The notes under the pieces: model-generated
Databases searched by the model: none
Seen by the model: only the letters and a program-made list of their open reading frames with translations
Told to the model about the DNA's origin: nothing
Shown here: positions 15,836-21,849 of the stretch, piece by piece
How the letters are laid out: each line of letters begins with the position of its first letter
Position numbering within the stretch: the stretch's first letter is position 1
Source: an uncultured Solirubrobacteraceae bacterium
Lineage (GTDB): Bacteria; Actinomycetota; Thermoleophilia; Solirubrobacterales; Solirubrobacteraceae
Reading direction: 5' to 3'
Assembly (NCBI GenBank): GCA_902806215.1
Contig: CADCVT010000121.1
Span: 1 to 27,281, forward strand
Length of the DNA stretch: 27,281 nt
Program-made: the position numbers and the translations under genes

Positions 15836-15887
15836 GGTCCAGCCAGTGGCGGGTCAATCTCAGTCGGAGTGATCGACTGGCTGGACC
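15836..15887. repeat. 12-bp inverted repeat with 28-bp spacer across the flgG promoter
   Basis: GGTCCAGCCAGT (15836-15847) is repeated as the exact reverse complement ACTGGCTGGACC (15876-15887). The right arm sits in the spacer of the flgG promoter and touches its -10 element; the left arm lies just downstream of the predicted transcription start. Centres are 40 bp apart, about four helical turns. A transcript started at the promoter would contain only one arm, so a DNA-level operator is more likely than an RNA hairpin. Confidence 0.75.
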
Positions 15888-15896
15888 CGGACTTGA
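15870..15896 (-). promoter_or_regulatory. Sigma-28-type promoter of flgG operon
   Basis: On the minus strand TCAA (-35) and GTCGATCA (-10) are separated by exactly 15 bases. This is the spacing of the FliA/SigD consensus TAAA-N15-GCCGATAA, and five other flagellar genes in this window show the same arrangement. Predicted transcription starts near 15863, giving an untranslated leader of about 65 bases. Confidence 0.7.
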
Positions 15897-15900
15897 GGGA

Positions 15901-15921
15901 GCGTCCAGAACCTCTGGACGC
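15901..15921 (-). terminator. Hairpin after flgF
   Basis: A perfect 8-bp stem (GCGTCCAG / CTGGACGC) with a 5-base loop starts 7 bases after the flgF stop. It may terminate flgF transcripts. It lies immediately upstream of the flgG -35 element, and part of it is shared with a second intergenic region. Confidence 0.6.
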
Positions 15922-15924
15922 GGG
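15910..15924 (+). repeat. Shared 15-bp intergenic motif, copy 1
   Basis: ACCTCTGGACGCGGG occurs here and, in inverse orientation, at 18760-18774 upstream of the sigma-28 gene, with 15 of 15 identical bases. Both copies are non-coding and both precede flagellar genes on the minus strand. This is a candidate binding site for a common regulator. Confidence 0.6.
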
Positions 15925-15928
15925 TCTA

Positions 15929-16615
15929 CTAGGAGACCCTGCCGACCTGGTTCGCGGCCTTCTCCAGCGTGCTGTCGATCGTGGTGATGACGCGCTGGCC
16001 GGCCTCGAAGGCGCGCATGCTGGCGATCATGTCGACCATCGTGCGCGCGGCGTCGACGCCGGAGCCCTCGAGGGCCCCTGCGCGGACGTTGCCGGTGCCT
16101 GCACCCTGTGCGGCGCCGGTGAAGAGTGCGTCGCCCGCCTTGCGGGCGTTCGGGACCTCGAAGGTGGCGAGCGCGGCGGGGTCCGCGGTGCCGTCGGCGC
16201 CGACGCGGACCGGTCCGCCGTTGCGACCGACGACCTGGTTGCCCATCTGGTCGACGAGCACGCCCTGGTTGTCGGCGTTGAAGCGGCCGTTGCGGGTGTA
16301 GCGGACGCCCTGGTCCGTGTTGACCGCGAAGAAGCCCTCGCCGGTGATCGCGAAGTCGAGCGGCTCGCCGGTGTCCTTGACCGGAGCGCCGTCCATGTTG
16401 GTCTCCTGCACGGCGATGCTGACGCCGGTGCCGAGGGAGCCGATCGAGGCGCCGGACCGGCTGCTGGCGAGGAGGACCTCGTCGAAGCTCCGCTGCGCCG
16501 TGCGGTCGGGCTTGTAGCCCGGCGTCGCGGCGTTCGCGAGGTCGTTGGCGATCAGGTCCTGCCGAGCCATCTCGGAGAGCATCCCCGAGGCTGCGATGTA
16601 AAGGCCACGCTCCAT
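15929..16615 (-). CDS. flgF: Proximal/distal rod protein FlgF (FlhO-like)
   Basis: A 228-residue axial rod protein. The N-terminus MERGLYIAASGMLSEMARQ and the following ANDLANAATPGYKPDRT are typical of FlgF (Bacillus FlhO). The middle carries LDFAITGEGFFAVNT and YTRNGRFNADNQGVLVDQMG. The C-terminal helix has TMVDMIASMRAFEAGQRVITTIDSTLEKA. It is transcribed alone, with its own sigma-28-type promoter and a hairpin after the stop, then flgG follows under another promoter. The ATG has no ribosome-binding site and lies only 9 bases after the -10 element, so the message is probably leaderless or nearly so. Confidence 0.92.
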   Translation of the reverse strand: MERGLYIAASGMLSEMARQDLIANDLANAATPGYKPDRTAQRSFDEVLLASSRSGASIGSLGTGVSIAVQETNMDGAPVKDTGEPLDFAITGEGFFAVNTDQGVRYTRNGRFNADNQGVLVDQMGNQVVGRNGGPVRVGADGTADPAALATFEVPNARKAGDALFTGAAQGAGTGNVRAGALEGSGVDAARTMVDMIASMRAFEAGQRVITTIDSTLEKAANQVGRVS

Positions 16616-16624
16616 CGATCCGGG

Positions 16625-16651
16625 TTCTCGGCTGATCCGCGAGGATGTTGA
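16625..16651 (-). promoter_or_regulatory. Sigma-28-type promoter of flgF
   Basis: Minus-strand TCAA, 15 bases, then GCCGAGAA (one mismatch to GCCGATAA). The -35 TTGA on the plus strand lies at the start of the divergent fliK-like gene, so the two 5' ends are packed together. The -10 ends 9 bases before the flgF ATG. Confidence 0.7.
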
Positions 16652-16653
16652 GC

Positions 16654-17250
16654 GTGGCCGGACCGATCGCAGACGTCGTCCTCCTTCGCGGGGTCTTCAC
16701 CGACACCACGCTGAAGGCGGGCGTGGTGCTCGCCGCGCGGGTCCTCGACCGCGAGGGGCCGCGCGGGACGCTGCTGCTCAACGGCGTGCGGATGTCGGCG
16801 CAGCTGCCGCCGGACCTGGCCGAGGGCGACGCGCTGCGGGTGCGGGTCACGGAGGCGTCGGCCGAGCGCGTCGTACTCCAGGTCGTTCAGCAGGGGGCGC
16901 CGAGCGCGCCTGCGGGCCAGACGCCGCCGGCGGCGCTGATGCTCGCGCTGCCGGGCGGCGCGCACGTGCGGGTGCTCGAGGAGGAATCCGCGCCCGAGGG
17001 CGGCCGCGCCGCCCCCGGCCGCCGCTCGATCACCCTGCGCTACGACTCGCCCGCGCTCGGTCGCCTGGACTTCGTGCTCGACCTCGAGCAGGGCGCGGTC
17101 AGCGGGACGGTCCACGCGACGGCGGGCGACCCCGCGGCCCGGGCCCGCGCGGCCGCCTCCGAGCTCCAGACGGGCCTGTCCGAGGCCACCGGCCGGCCTG
17201 CGACGGTCGTCGTGCGCGAGCGCGAGGAGATCCTCGATGTCCGAGCCTGA
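16654..17250 (+). CDS. FliK-like flagellar hook-length control / YlqG-type protein
   Basis: About 198 residues, divergent from flgF. The first half is a beta-rich domain (GVFTDTTLKAGVVLAARVLD, then LNGVRMSAQLPPDLAEGDALRVRV) followed by a Pro/Ala linker. The second half (about 105-195) resembles the FliK C-terminal domain: RLDFVLDLEQGAVSGTVHAT, then ASELQTGLSEATGRPATVVVRE. With an FhlB gene immediately after it, the pair recalls ylqG-ylqH of Bacillus, linked to substrate-specificity switching in the flagellar export apparatus. Start: GTG 16654 has GAGG nine bases upstream; ATG 16645 is in frame but abuts the GAGG. Fourteen bases overlap the next gene. Confidence 0.7.
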   Translation: MAGPIADVVLLRGVFTDTTLKAGVVLAARVLDREGPRGTLLLNGVRMSAQLPPDLAEGDALRVRVTEASAERVVLQVVQQGAPSAPAGQTPPAALMLALPGGAHVRVLEEESAPEGGRAAPGRRSITLRYDSPALGRLDFVLDLEQGAVSGTVHATAGDPAARARAAASELQTGLSEATGRPATVVVREREEILDVRA

Positions 17251-17518
17251 CAAGCCCAAGCGCGTCGCCGCCCTCTCCTACGACAAGGAGAAGGGAGGGG
17301 CCCCGAAGGTCGTCGCGGCGGGAAGCGGCCACGTCGCCGACCGCATCCTCGAGCTCGCGCGCGAGAACAACGTCCCCGTCCGGGAGGACGCGGCCCTCGC
17401 CGAGGCCCTGGCGAAGCTCCACCTCCAGCTCGAGATCCCCGAAGACCTCTACGCGGCCGTCGCCGAGGCCCTCGTGTGGGCCTACGCCCTCGACGCCCGC
17501 TCGAGGCCGCGCCCGTGA
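17237..17518 (+). CDS. fhlB: FhlB: free-standing FlhB C-terminal domain homologue
   Basis: A 93-residue soluble protein matching the cytoplasmic C-terminal domain of FlhB/YscU export-gate proteins. Visible pieces are RVAALSYDKEKGGAPKVVAAG, then RILELARENNVPVREDAALAEAL and LEIPEDLYAAVAEALVWAY. The self-cleaving NPTH motif is absent; the sequence begins where the cleaved FlhB fragment would begin, as in Bacillus FhlB (YlqH). A GAGGAG ribosome-binding site lies seven bases before the ATG, inside the upstream gene. The Arg-rich last residues overlap the next gene by four bases. A role in export specificity is inferred from the family. Confidence 0.85.
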   Translation: MSEPDKPKRVAALSYDKEKGGAPKVVAAGSGHVADRILELARENNVPVREDAALAEALAKLHLQLEIPEDLYAAVAEALVWAYALDARSRPRP

Positions 17519-17721
17519 CCGTGGAGCCCGGCCGGTACCGGCACTTCAAGGGCAACGAGTACGAGGTGCTCGGGACGGCCCGGCACTCCGAGACCGAGGA
17601 GGAGCTCGTCGTCTACCGGCCGGCCGACTCGGAGGAGTGGTGGGTGCGGCCGCTCGCGATGTTCGCCGAGACCGTCGAGCACGAGGGGCGCGTCGTACCG
17701 CGGTTCGCGTTCGTCGCTTAA
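17515..17721 (+). CDS. DUF1653 family small protein
   Basis: A 68-residue protein of the DUF1653 type. It begins VEPGRYRHFKGNEYEVLGTARHSETEE, then shows LVVYRP and EWWVRPLAMFAETVEHEGRVVPRF, the family's compact beta barrel. Function is unknown. GTG 17515 overlaps the fhlB stop by four bases (GTGA) and is preferred; GTG 17521 is possible. It is the last gene of the trio and is followed four bases later by a strong hairpin. Confidence 0.85.
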   Translation: MTVEPGRYRHFKGNEYEVLGTARHSETEEELVVYRPADSEEWWVRPLAMFAETVEHEGRVVPRFAFVA

Positions 17722-17724
17722 CGC

Positions 17725-17752
17725 GAGAGGGGCGCCGTGTGGCGCCCCTCTC
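17725..17752. terminator. Bidirectional terminator between DUF1653 gene and sigma-28 gene
   Basis: A perfect 12-bp stem (GAGAGGGGCGCC / GGCGCCCCTCTC) with a 4-base loop begins four bases after the DUF1653 stop. The sigma gene converges from the other side 45 bases away. It has no T-tract but is very stable. Confidence 0.8.
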
Positions 17753-17789
17753 AGCAGTGTCCCGTTGTACTTCGTCCTGCCCTACGTGT

Positions 17790-17807
17790 TCGTCGCCTAG
17801 GCGACGA
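17790..17807. repeat. 18-bp perfect palindrome across the sigma-28 stop codon
   Basis: TCGTCGCCTAGGCGACGA reads identically on both strands and contains the TAG stop of the sigma gene. With no loop it would make a poor RNA hairpin, so it may be chance, an mRNA 3'-end signal together with the nearby terminator, or a protein-binding site. Confidence 0.5.
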
Positions 17808-18612
17808 GCTTGAACAGCGCCTCGTCCTCGGAGAGCTGCTTGCGCAGGTTCTTCTTCATCTGGCCGTGGATCTGGCAGACGCGGCTCTCGGAGACGCCGA
17901 GGATCTCGCCGATCTCCGCCAGCGTGAGGTTCTTGACGTAGAGCAGCACGGCGATCTCGCGCTCGCGCTGCGGCAGCTGGGCGAAGACCTCGCGGAACTT
18001 GTCCTTGGCCTCCGACGCGGCGGTCGCGTGCTCGGGATCGACGCGGTAGTCCTGCGAGGCGAGCGTGTCGATGCGCTCGATCGTGGTCTCGTCGTCGCTC
18101 AGCACGAGCGTGTTCAGCGAGGTCAGGTCCGACTGCTGGATCTCGTCCTGGCGGCGGCGCAGCTCGGAGACGGTGCAGCCGAGCGCCTCGGCGATCTCCT
18201 CGCGCGTCGGGCGACGCCGGTGCAGCGCGGTGAACTCCTCGACGGCCTTCTCGACGTCGCGCTCCCAGCGGCGGATCGAGCGCGGGGCCCAGTCCTGGCG
18301 GCGCAGCTCGTCGAGCACGGCGCCGTGGATGCGGGTCCACGCGTACTGCTCGAGCGTCGCGCCCTTCTCCGGGTCGTAGCGGTCGATCGACTGGATGAGC
18401 GCCTCGAGGCCGCAGGAGATGAAGTCCTCCACCTCGCAGCGGGCCGGCATCTCGCGGACCTTCTTGTAGACGATGTACTTCACCAGCGGGGCGAAGGTCA
18501 GGACGAGGCGATCACGGGTGCGGCGATCGCCCGAGGCCTTGTACTCACGCCAGAGGGCGAGGCTGTCCTCGGAGGACATACGGCGGCGGGGCGCGACGGC
18601 GGTGGTGGCCAT
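17797..18612 (-). CDS. fliA: Flagellar sigma factor sigma-28 (FliA/SigD/WhiG)
   Basis: A 271-residue group 3 sigma factor. Region 2 spans about residues 20-95 (DRLVLTFAPLVKYIVYKKVREMP, then EDFISCGLEALIQSIDRYDPEKGATLEQYAWTRIHGAVLDELRRQDW). Region 3 contains RRPTREEIAEALGCTVSELRR. Region 4 carries the helix-turn-helix LPQREREIAVLLYVKNLTLAEIGEILGVSESRVCQIHGQ. This is the FliA/SigD/WhiG pattern, and the surrounding flagellar genes favour FliA. The ATG at 18612 follows AAGGAG with 12-base spacing; an ATG 11 codons later is possible. A longer upstream open frame is non-coding. No sigma-28 promoter of the common type was found before it. Confidence 0.95.
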   Translation of the reverse strand: MATTAVAPRRRMSSEDSLALWREYKASGDRRTRDRLVLTFAPLVKYIVYKKVREMPARCEVEDFISCGLEALIQSIDRYDPEKGATLEQYAWTRIHGAVLDELRRQDWAPRSIRRWERDVEKAVEEFTALHRRRPTREEIAEALGCTVSELRRRQDEIQQSDLTSLNTLVLSDDETTIERIDTLASQDYRVDPEHATAASEAKDKFREVFAQLPQREREIAVLLYVKNLTLAEIGEILGVSESRVCQIHGQMKKNLRKQLSEDEALFKLVA

Positions 18613-18759
18613 GATGGACGAGGGCTCCTTGGAGCGTGGGGGACGGGGCACTGCGGGACGGTTGAGGTATCGGAGACAGATGGGCGCTTCCGCATCCCCG
18701 ATACCGGGGACTGGACGTGCGTCCATGCGTCCATCGAGTCCGTCCCCAGAAGTGATGAC

Positions 18760-18774
18760 CCCGCGTCCAGAGGT
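18760..18774 (-). repeat. Shared 15-bp intergenic motif, copy 2
   Basis: On the minus strand this reads ACCTCTGGACGCGGG, identical to 15910-15924. It lies about 150 bases upstream of the sigma-28 start. The core GGACGCGG also occurs at 21447-21454 just before flaG. Confidence 0.6.
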
Positions 18775-18829
18775 GCACAACTTCCGACGCCGATAACGGC
18801 AGTCCCCCCTCGCGTGGAAGGAGCGCGCC

Positions 18830-18856
18830 TACAGATGGCGGCCGATCCGCCGATCA
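18830..18856 (+). promoter_or_regulatory. Sigma-28-type promoter of the glycosyltransferase gene
   Basis: TACA, 15 bases, then GCCGATCA. The -35 differs by one base from TCAA or TAAA. The -10 ends 10 bases before the ATG, so the message should begin almost at the start codon, which fits the absence of a ribosome-binding site there. Confidence 0.6.
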
Positions 18857-18866
18857 CGCGGACGAC

Positions 18867-21335
18867 ATGGCCCTCCGCCTCACGGACTCCGCCGGCTCCC
18901 GGCGACCCGACCCCAGCCGCCGGCCAGCGCCGGCCACCGCCACCGCCCCCGCCGTCCTCCTCGCCGCTCGCGCGGAGGCCTTCCTGCGTGCGAGCGACCT
19001 CGACGGCTACCGGGCGCTCTTCGCCGAAGCCGCCAAGGTCGAGGACGTCCACCGCCGCTACGAGGCGCGCAAGCGCCTGATCGAGGCCGGCCTCGAAGCG
19101 AAGGGCGGTTCCCTCGCCGCCATCGCTCCGGTGTTCGCCACGGTCGCCGAGGCCGCGGTCACCGTCCTCGAGGAGGAGCCGCGCGAGCCCATCCTGCTCC
19201 AGTACACGGGCGTCGTCTTCTACGAGCTGGGCGAGCTCAAGGCCGCCGAGGCGCTCTTCAAGGCCGCCGTCCGCCTCGATCCCGAGCTGCCGCACATCGA
19301 CGCGAACCTCGACGAGATCGCACGCCGGCGCCGCATCGGCCTGACCTCGATCAAGCTCCCGGCCAACGTCGCGCCGCGCCTGAAGCAGATCGCCGAGCGA
19401 GCCACCCGCGTCGCGCGTGTCGCGCGCCCGCGTGACGACCAGCGCATCAGCCTCTGCATGATCGTCAAGGACGAGGAGGCGATGCTGGGGCGGACGCTCG
19501 CCGCGGTCGCCGACCACGTCGACGAGATCATCGTCGTCGACAACGGCTCGACCGACCGCACGGTCGAGATCGCGACCGAGCACGGCGCGACGATCCTGCA
19601 CCACACGTGGACGGGCGACTTCGCCGCCGCGCGCAACGTCTCGCTCGAGGCCGCCACCGGCGACTGGATCCTCTACCTCGACGCCGACGAGGTCCTCGTC
19701 GACGGCGACGGGCCCGCCCTGCGCGCGCTCGCGGGAAGGACCTGGCGCGAGGCGTTCTACCTCGTCTGGACCAACCACACGGGCGACGAGGAAGACGGCA
19801 CCGCCGTCCAGCACAACGGCCTGCGGATGTTCCGCAACCGGCCCCAGTACCGCTTCGAGGGCCGCCTGCACGAGCAGTACGCCCAGCACCTGCCGGGCTT
19901 CCTCAAGGAGCGCCTGGAGCTCACGCAGGTCCGCGTCGACCACTTCGGCTACCTCGGCGTCGTCCGCGACGAGAAGGCCAAGTCCGCGCGCAACATCGAG
20001 CTGATCACCAAGCAGATCGCCGAGGGCACCTCCACGCCGTTCCTGCGGTTCAACCTCGGCACCGAGCTCGCCGCGGCCGGCAAGGCCGAGGCGTCGCTCG
20101 AGGAGTTCCGCTCCGCGTGGCACGACGTCACGACCGTCGAGGAGTTCAAGCGCCTCGGGTTCGTGCCCTCGCTGGGCAACCGCCTCGTCAAGATGCTGCG
20201 CGCCTGCGGGCACGACGAGGAGGCGCTGCGCGTCGCCGAGGACGTGCTCGAGCGGCTCCCCGGCTTCACCGACATCGTCTTCGAGCAGGCGCTCGCCAAC
20301 AAGGCGCTCGGCGACACCGCCAAGGCCGAGGCGCTCCTGCGCCGGTGCCTCGAGATGGGCGACGCCCCGAGCCGCTACACGGCGACCGTCGGCTGCGGCA
20401 CCTACTGGGCGCAGCTCGCGCTCGCCGAGCTCCTGCGCGAGCAGGGCCGCACCCCCGAGGCCGAGGCGCTCGTCGTCACGTGCCTGGCCGATCACCCGAC
20501 GTTCCTCGGCGTCGTCGAGCCGTACGCCTCGACGCGCCTGGCCTGTGGCGCGGCGCCCGACGAGGTCGTCGCCGCCGTCTACGACGCGCTGCCGCAGATG
20601 TCGCCGGCCGCGCGCTTCAACCTGGCCGTCGCCCTGCACGAGCAGGGCGCGCGCGCCGAGGCCGAGCACGAGCTCGAGCAGGTCGTCGACGCACGTCCCG
20701 ACAACGCTCCGGCTCGCCTGGCGCTCGTCGAGACGCTGCTGTCCCAGGCGCGCTTCGCCGACGCGGCCCTGGCGGCCGCGGCGGTGCCTGCCGACTCGCC
20801 GTTCCTGGGTGCCGCCGTGCGGGCACGCGTCTTCGCGGCGCTGGCCGACGGCGACCACGAGTCCGCCGCCGCCGCGCTGGCCGCCGCCGACAGCGTGCCC
20901 GGCCCCGAGCGCGCCGCGCTCGAGGCATGGCGGGCCGTCCTGGCCGGCGACCAGCCTGCCTCGGTTCTCCCTGCCGCGGCCGCCGACAGCGTCGTGGTGA
21001 TGCTCGAGGCGCTCGCTCGCGTCGAGGCCTTCGACGCCTTCGAGCTGCTGGCGGGCCGCCTGGACACGCTCGACCTGCCCTGGCGCGAGAAGCGCGAACG
21101 GCTCGCGGGCGTGTACCTGCGCCGCGGCTTCGTGGACCTCGCCGCCGACGAGTGGCTGACCGCGTGCGAGGCCGAGGGCCCGGACGCGCCGGCGATGATC
21201 GGCCTGGCGCAGGTCGCCTGGGCCAAGGGCCTTGCGGAGGACGCCATCGCGTTCGCCGAGGAGGCCAAGACGCTCGACCCGAACGACCCCACCGCCGGCC
21301 TCCTCGCCGAGCGCCTCGCGGCCGCTGCCGCCTGA
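18867..21335 (+). CDS. TPR-GT2-TPR protein, candidate flagellin glycosyltransferase
   Basis: An 822-residue soluble protein. Residues about 35-160 are helical repeats (ILLQYTGVVFYELGELKAAEALFKAAVRLDPELPHIDANL is one TPR-like unit, read in pieces). Residues about 193-300 are a family 2 glycosyltransferase domain: SLCMIVKDEEAMLGRTL, EIIVVDNGSTDRTVEIA and the metal-binding DADE (Asp272-Asp274), then RNRPQYRFEGRLHEQY. The remaining 450 residues are more TPR-like repeats rich in Ala. There is no signal peptide or membrane segment, so it acts in the cytoplasm. Its sigma-28-type promoter and place beside flaG-fliD-fliS suggest it glycosylates flagellin; this is inferred. The ATG lacks a Shine-Dalgarno sequence. 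Confidence 0.85.
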   Translation: MALRLTDSAGSRRPDPSRRPAPATATAPAVLLAARAEAFLRASDLDGYRALFAEAAKVEDVHRRYEARKRLIEAGLEAKGGSLAAIAPVFATVAEAAVTVLEEEPREPILLQYTGVVFYELGELKAAEALFKAAVRLDPELPHIDANLDEIARRRRIGLTSIKLPANVAPRLKQIAERATRVARVARPRDDQRISLCMIVKDEEAMLGRTLAAVADHVDEIIVVDNGSTDRTVEIATEHGATILHHTWTGDFAAARNVSLEAATGDWILYLDADEVLVDGDGPALRALAGRTWREAFYLVWTNHTGDEEDGTAVQHNGLRMFRNRPQYRFEGRLHEQYAQHLPGFLKERLELTQVRVDHFGYLGVVRDEKAKSARNIELITKQIAEGTSTPFLRFNLGTELAAAGKAEASLEEFRSAWHDVTTVEEFKRLGFVPSLGNRLVKMLRACGHDEEALRVAEDVLERLPGFTDIVFEQALANKALGDTAKAEALLRRCLEMGDAPSRYTATVGCGTYWAQLALAELLREQGRTPEAEALVVTCLADHPTFLGVVEPYASTRLACGAAPDEVVAAVYDALPQMSPAARFNLAVALHEQGARAEAEHELEQVVDARPDNAPARLALVETLLSQARFADAALAAAAVPADSPFLGAAVRARVFAALADGDHESAAAALAAADSVPGPERAALEAWRAVLAGDQPASVLPAAAADSVVVMLEALARVEAFDAFELLAGRLDTLDLPWREKRERLAGVYLRRGFVDLAADEWLTACEAEGPDAPAMIGLAQVAWAKGLAEDAIAFAEEAKTLDPNDPTAGLLAERLAAAAA

Positions 21336-21373
21336 CGTCAATGAGCCTGGACGTTCTCAGCTCGTACACATGG

Positions 21374-21393
21374 CCGTCCACCCTGAAGGACGG
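21374..21393. repeat. Inverted repeat abutting the flaG -35 element
   Basis: CCGTCC (21374-21379) and GGACGG (21388-21393) flank 8 bases. The right arm ends directly at the TCAA of the flaG promoter, and the left arm begins 39 bases after the glycosyltransferase stop. It could be a weak terminator or an operator. Confidence 0.5.
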
Positions 21394-21420
21394 TCAAGCG
21401 AGCGCACCTGCCTCCGATGA
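21394..21420 (+). promoter_or_regulatory. Sigma-28-type promoter of flaG-fliD
   Basis: TCAA, 15 bases, then TCCGATGA followed by CC. The -10 is identical to that of flgB over ten bases (TCCGATGACC). The predicted start lies about 50 bases before the flaG ATG. Confidence 0.7.
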
Positions 21421-21476
21421 CCTGGATCGAGACCGCTTCCACGGATGGACGCGGCAAGGATCCAGGAGGAGTCAGG

Positions 21477-21833
21477 ATGACGTCCATCGTTCCGCCGTCG
21501 GGGCCACCGCCCTTCGGCCCGACCGCACCGGCACCGCCGACGCGTACGGGTGCGACGGGGTTCGCGCAGGTCTTCGACATGGCTGCGGCGAGGGCGCGGA
21601 GGGAGCAGGCGCTGACCACCCCAGTCATTCCCCAGACGGTCCTTCAGGAGATGGACTCGGCACGGCTCGTGCTCGAGGCCCTCGACGCGCAGGGTCACGA
21701 GCTGCGGTTCGACCGCGAGCTCGGCGGCCGGATCCGTGCGGAGCTCCGCACGGTCGACGGCACCGCCGTCCGGCAGGTCCCGCTGACCGAAGTGGTCGAC
21801 GTGGGCAGCCCCGACACGCCGTCCGCAGCCTGA
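21477..21833 (+). CDS. flaG: FlaG-family flagellar protein
   Basis: A 118-residue protein with a Pro-rich, probably disordered first half and a C-terminal FlaG-like domain (about 75-112: LRFDRELGGRIRAELRTVDG, then AVRQVPLTEVVDV), which recalls the FlaG pattern of a beta hairpin ending in R-Q-(I/V)-P. In other bacteria flaG lies just before fliD and affects filament length; its biochemical role is not settled. The ATG at 21477 has a strong AGGAGG eight bases before it; an in-frame ATG at 21417 is unlikely because it lies within the -10 element. fliD follows after 16 bases. Confidence 0.82.
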   Translation: MTSIVPPSGPPPFGPTAPAPPTRTGATGFAQVFDMAAARARREQALTTPVIPQTVLQEMDSARLVLEALDAQGHELRFDRELGGRIRAELRTVDGTAVRQVPLTEVVDVGSPDTPSAA

Positions 21834-21849
21834 GGCAGGGAAGCTAGTC

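Larger units (their letters stand above)
18613..18866. other. Divergent regulatory spacer between fliA and the glycosyltransferase gene
   Basis: A 254-base non-coding region rich in GGACG/CGTCC elements. It holds CTGGACG at 18711-18717, GGACG-TG-CGTCC at 18713-18724, two tandem TGCGTCCA units (18718-18725, 18726-18733), CCCCG-ATAC-CGGGG at 18696-18709 and the shared 15-bp motif at 18760-18774. GCCGATAA occurs at 18789-18796 without a matching -35. At the right end are a Shine-Dalgarno-like GGAAGGAG (18816-18823) and the glycosyltransferase promoter. Confidence 0.6.

Noticed and set aside
18789..18796. Perfect GCCGATAA taken as a sigma-28 promoter
   Set aside because: No TCAA/TAAA-like -35 occurs 15 bases upstream, so it was not annotated as a promoter.
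18498..21341. Very long (947-codon) minus-strand open frame
   Set aside because: It is antisense to the glycosyltransferase gene, repetitive in Leu/Gly/Arg/Val, and shows no recognisable domain; it is a mirror of GC-biased codons.
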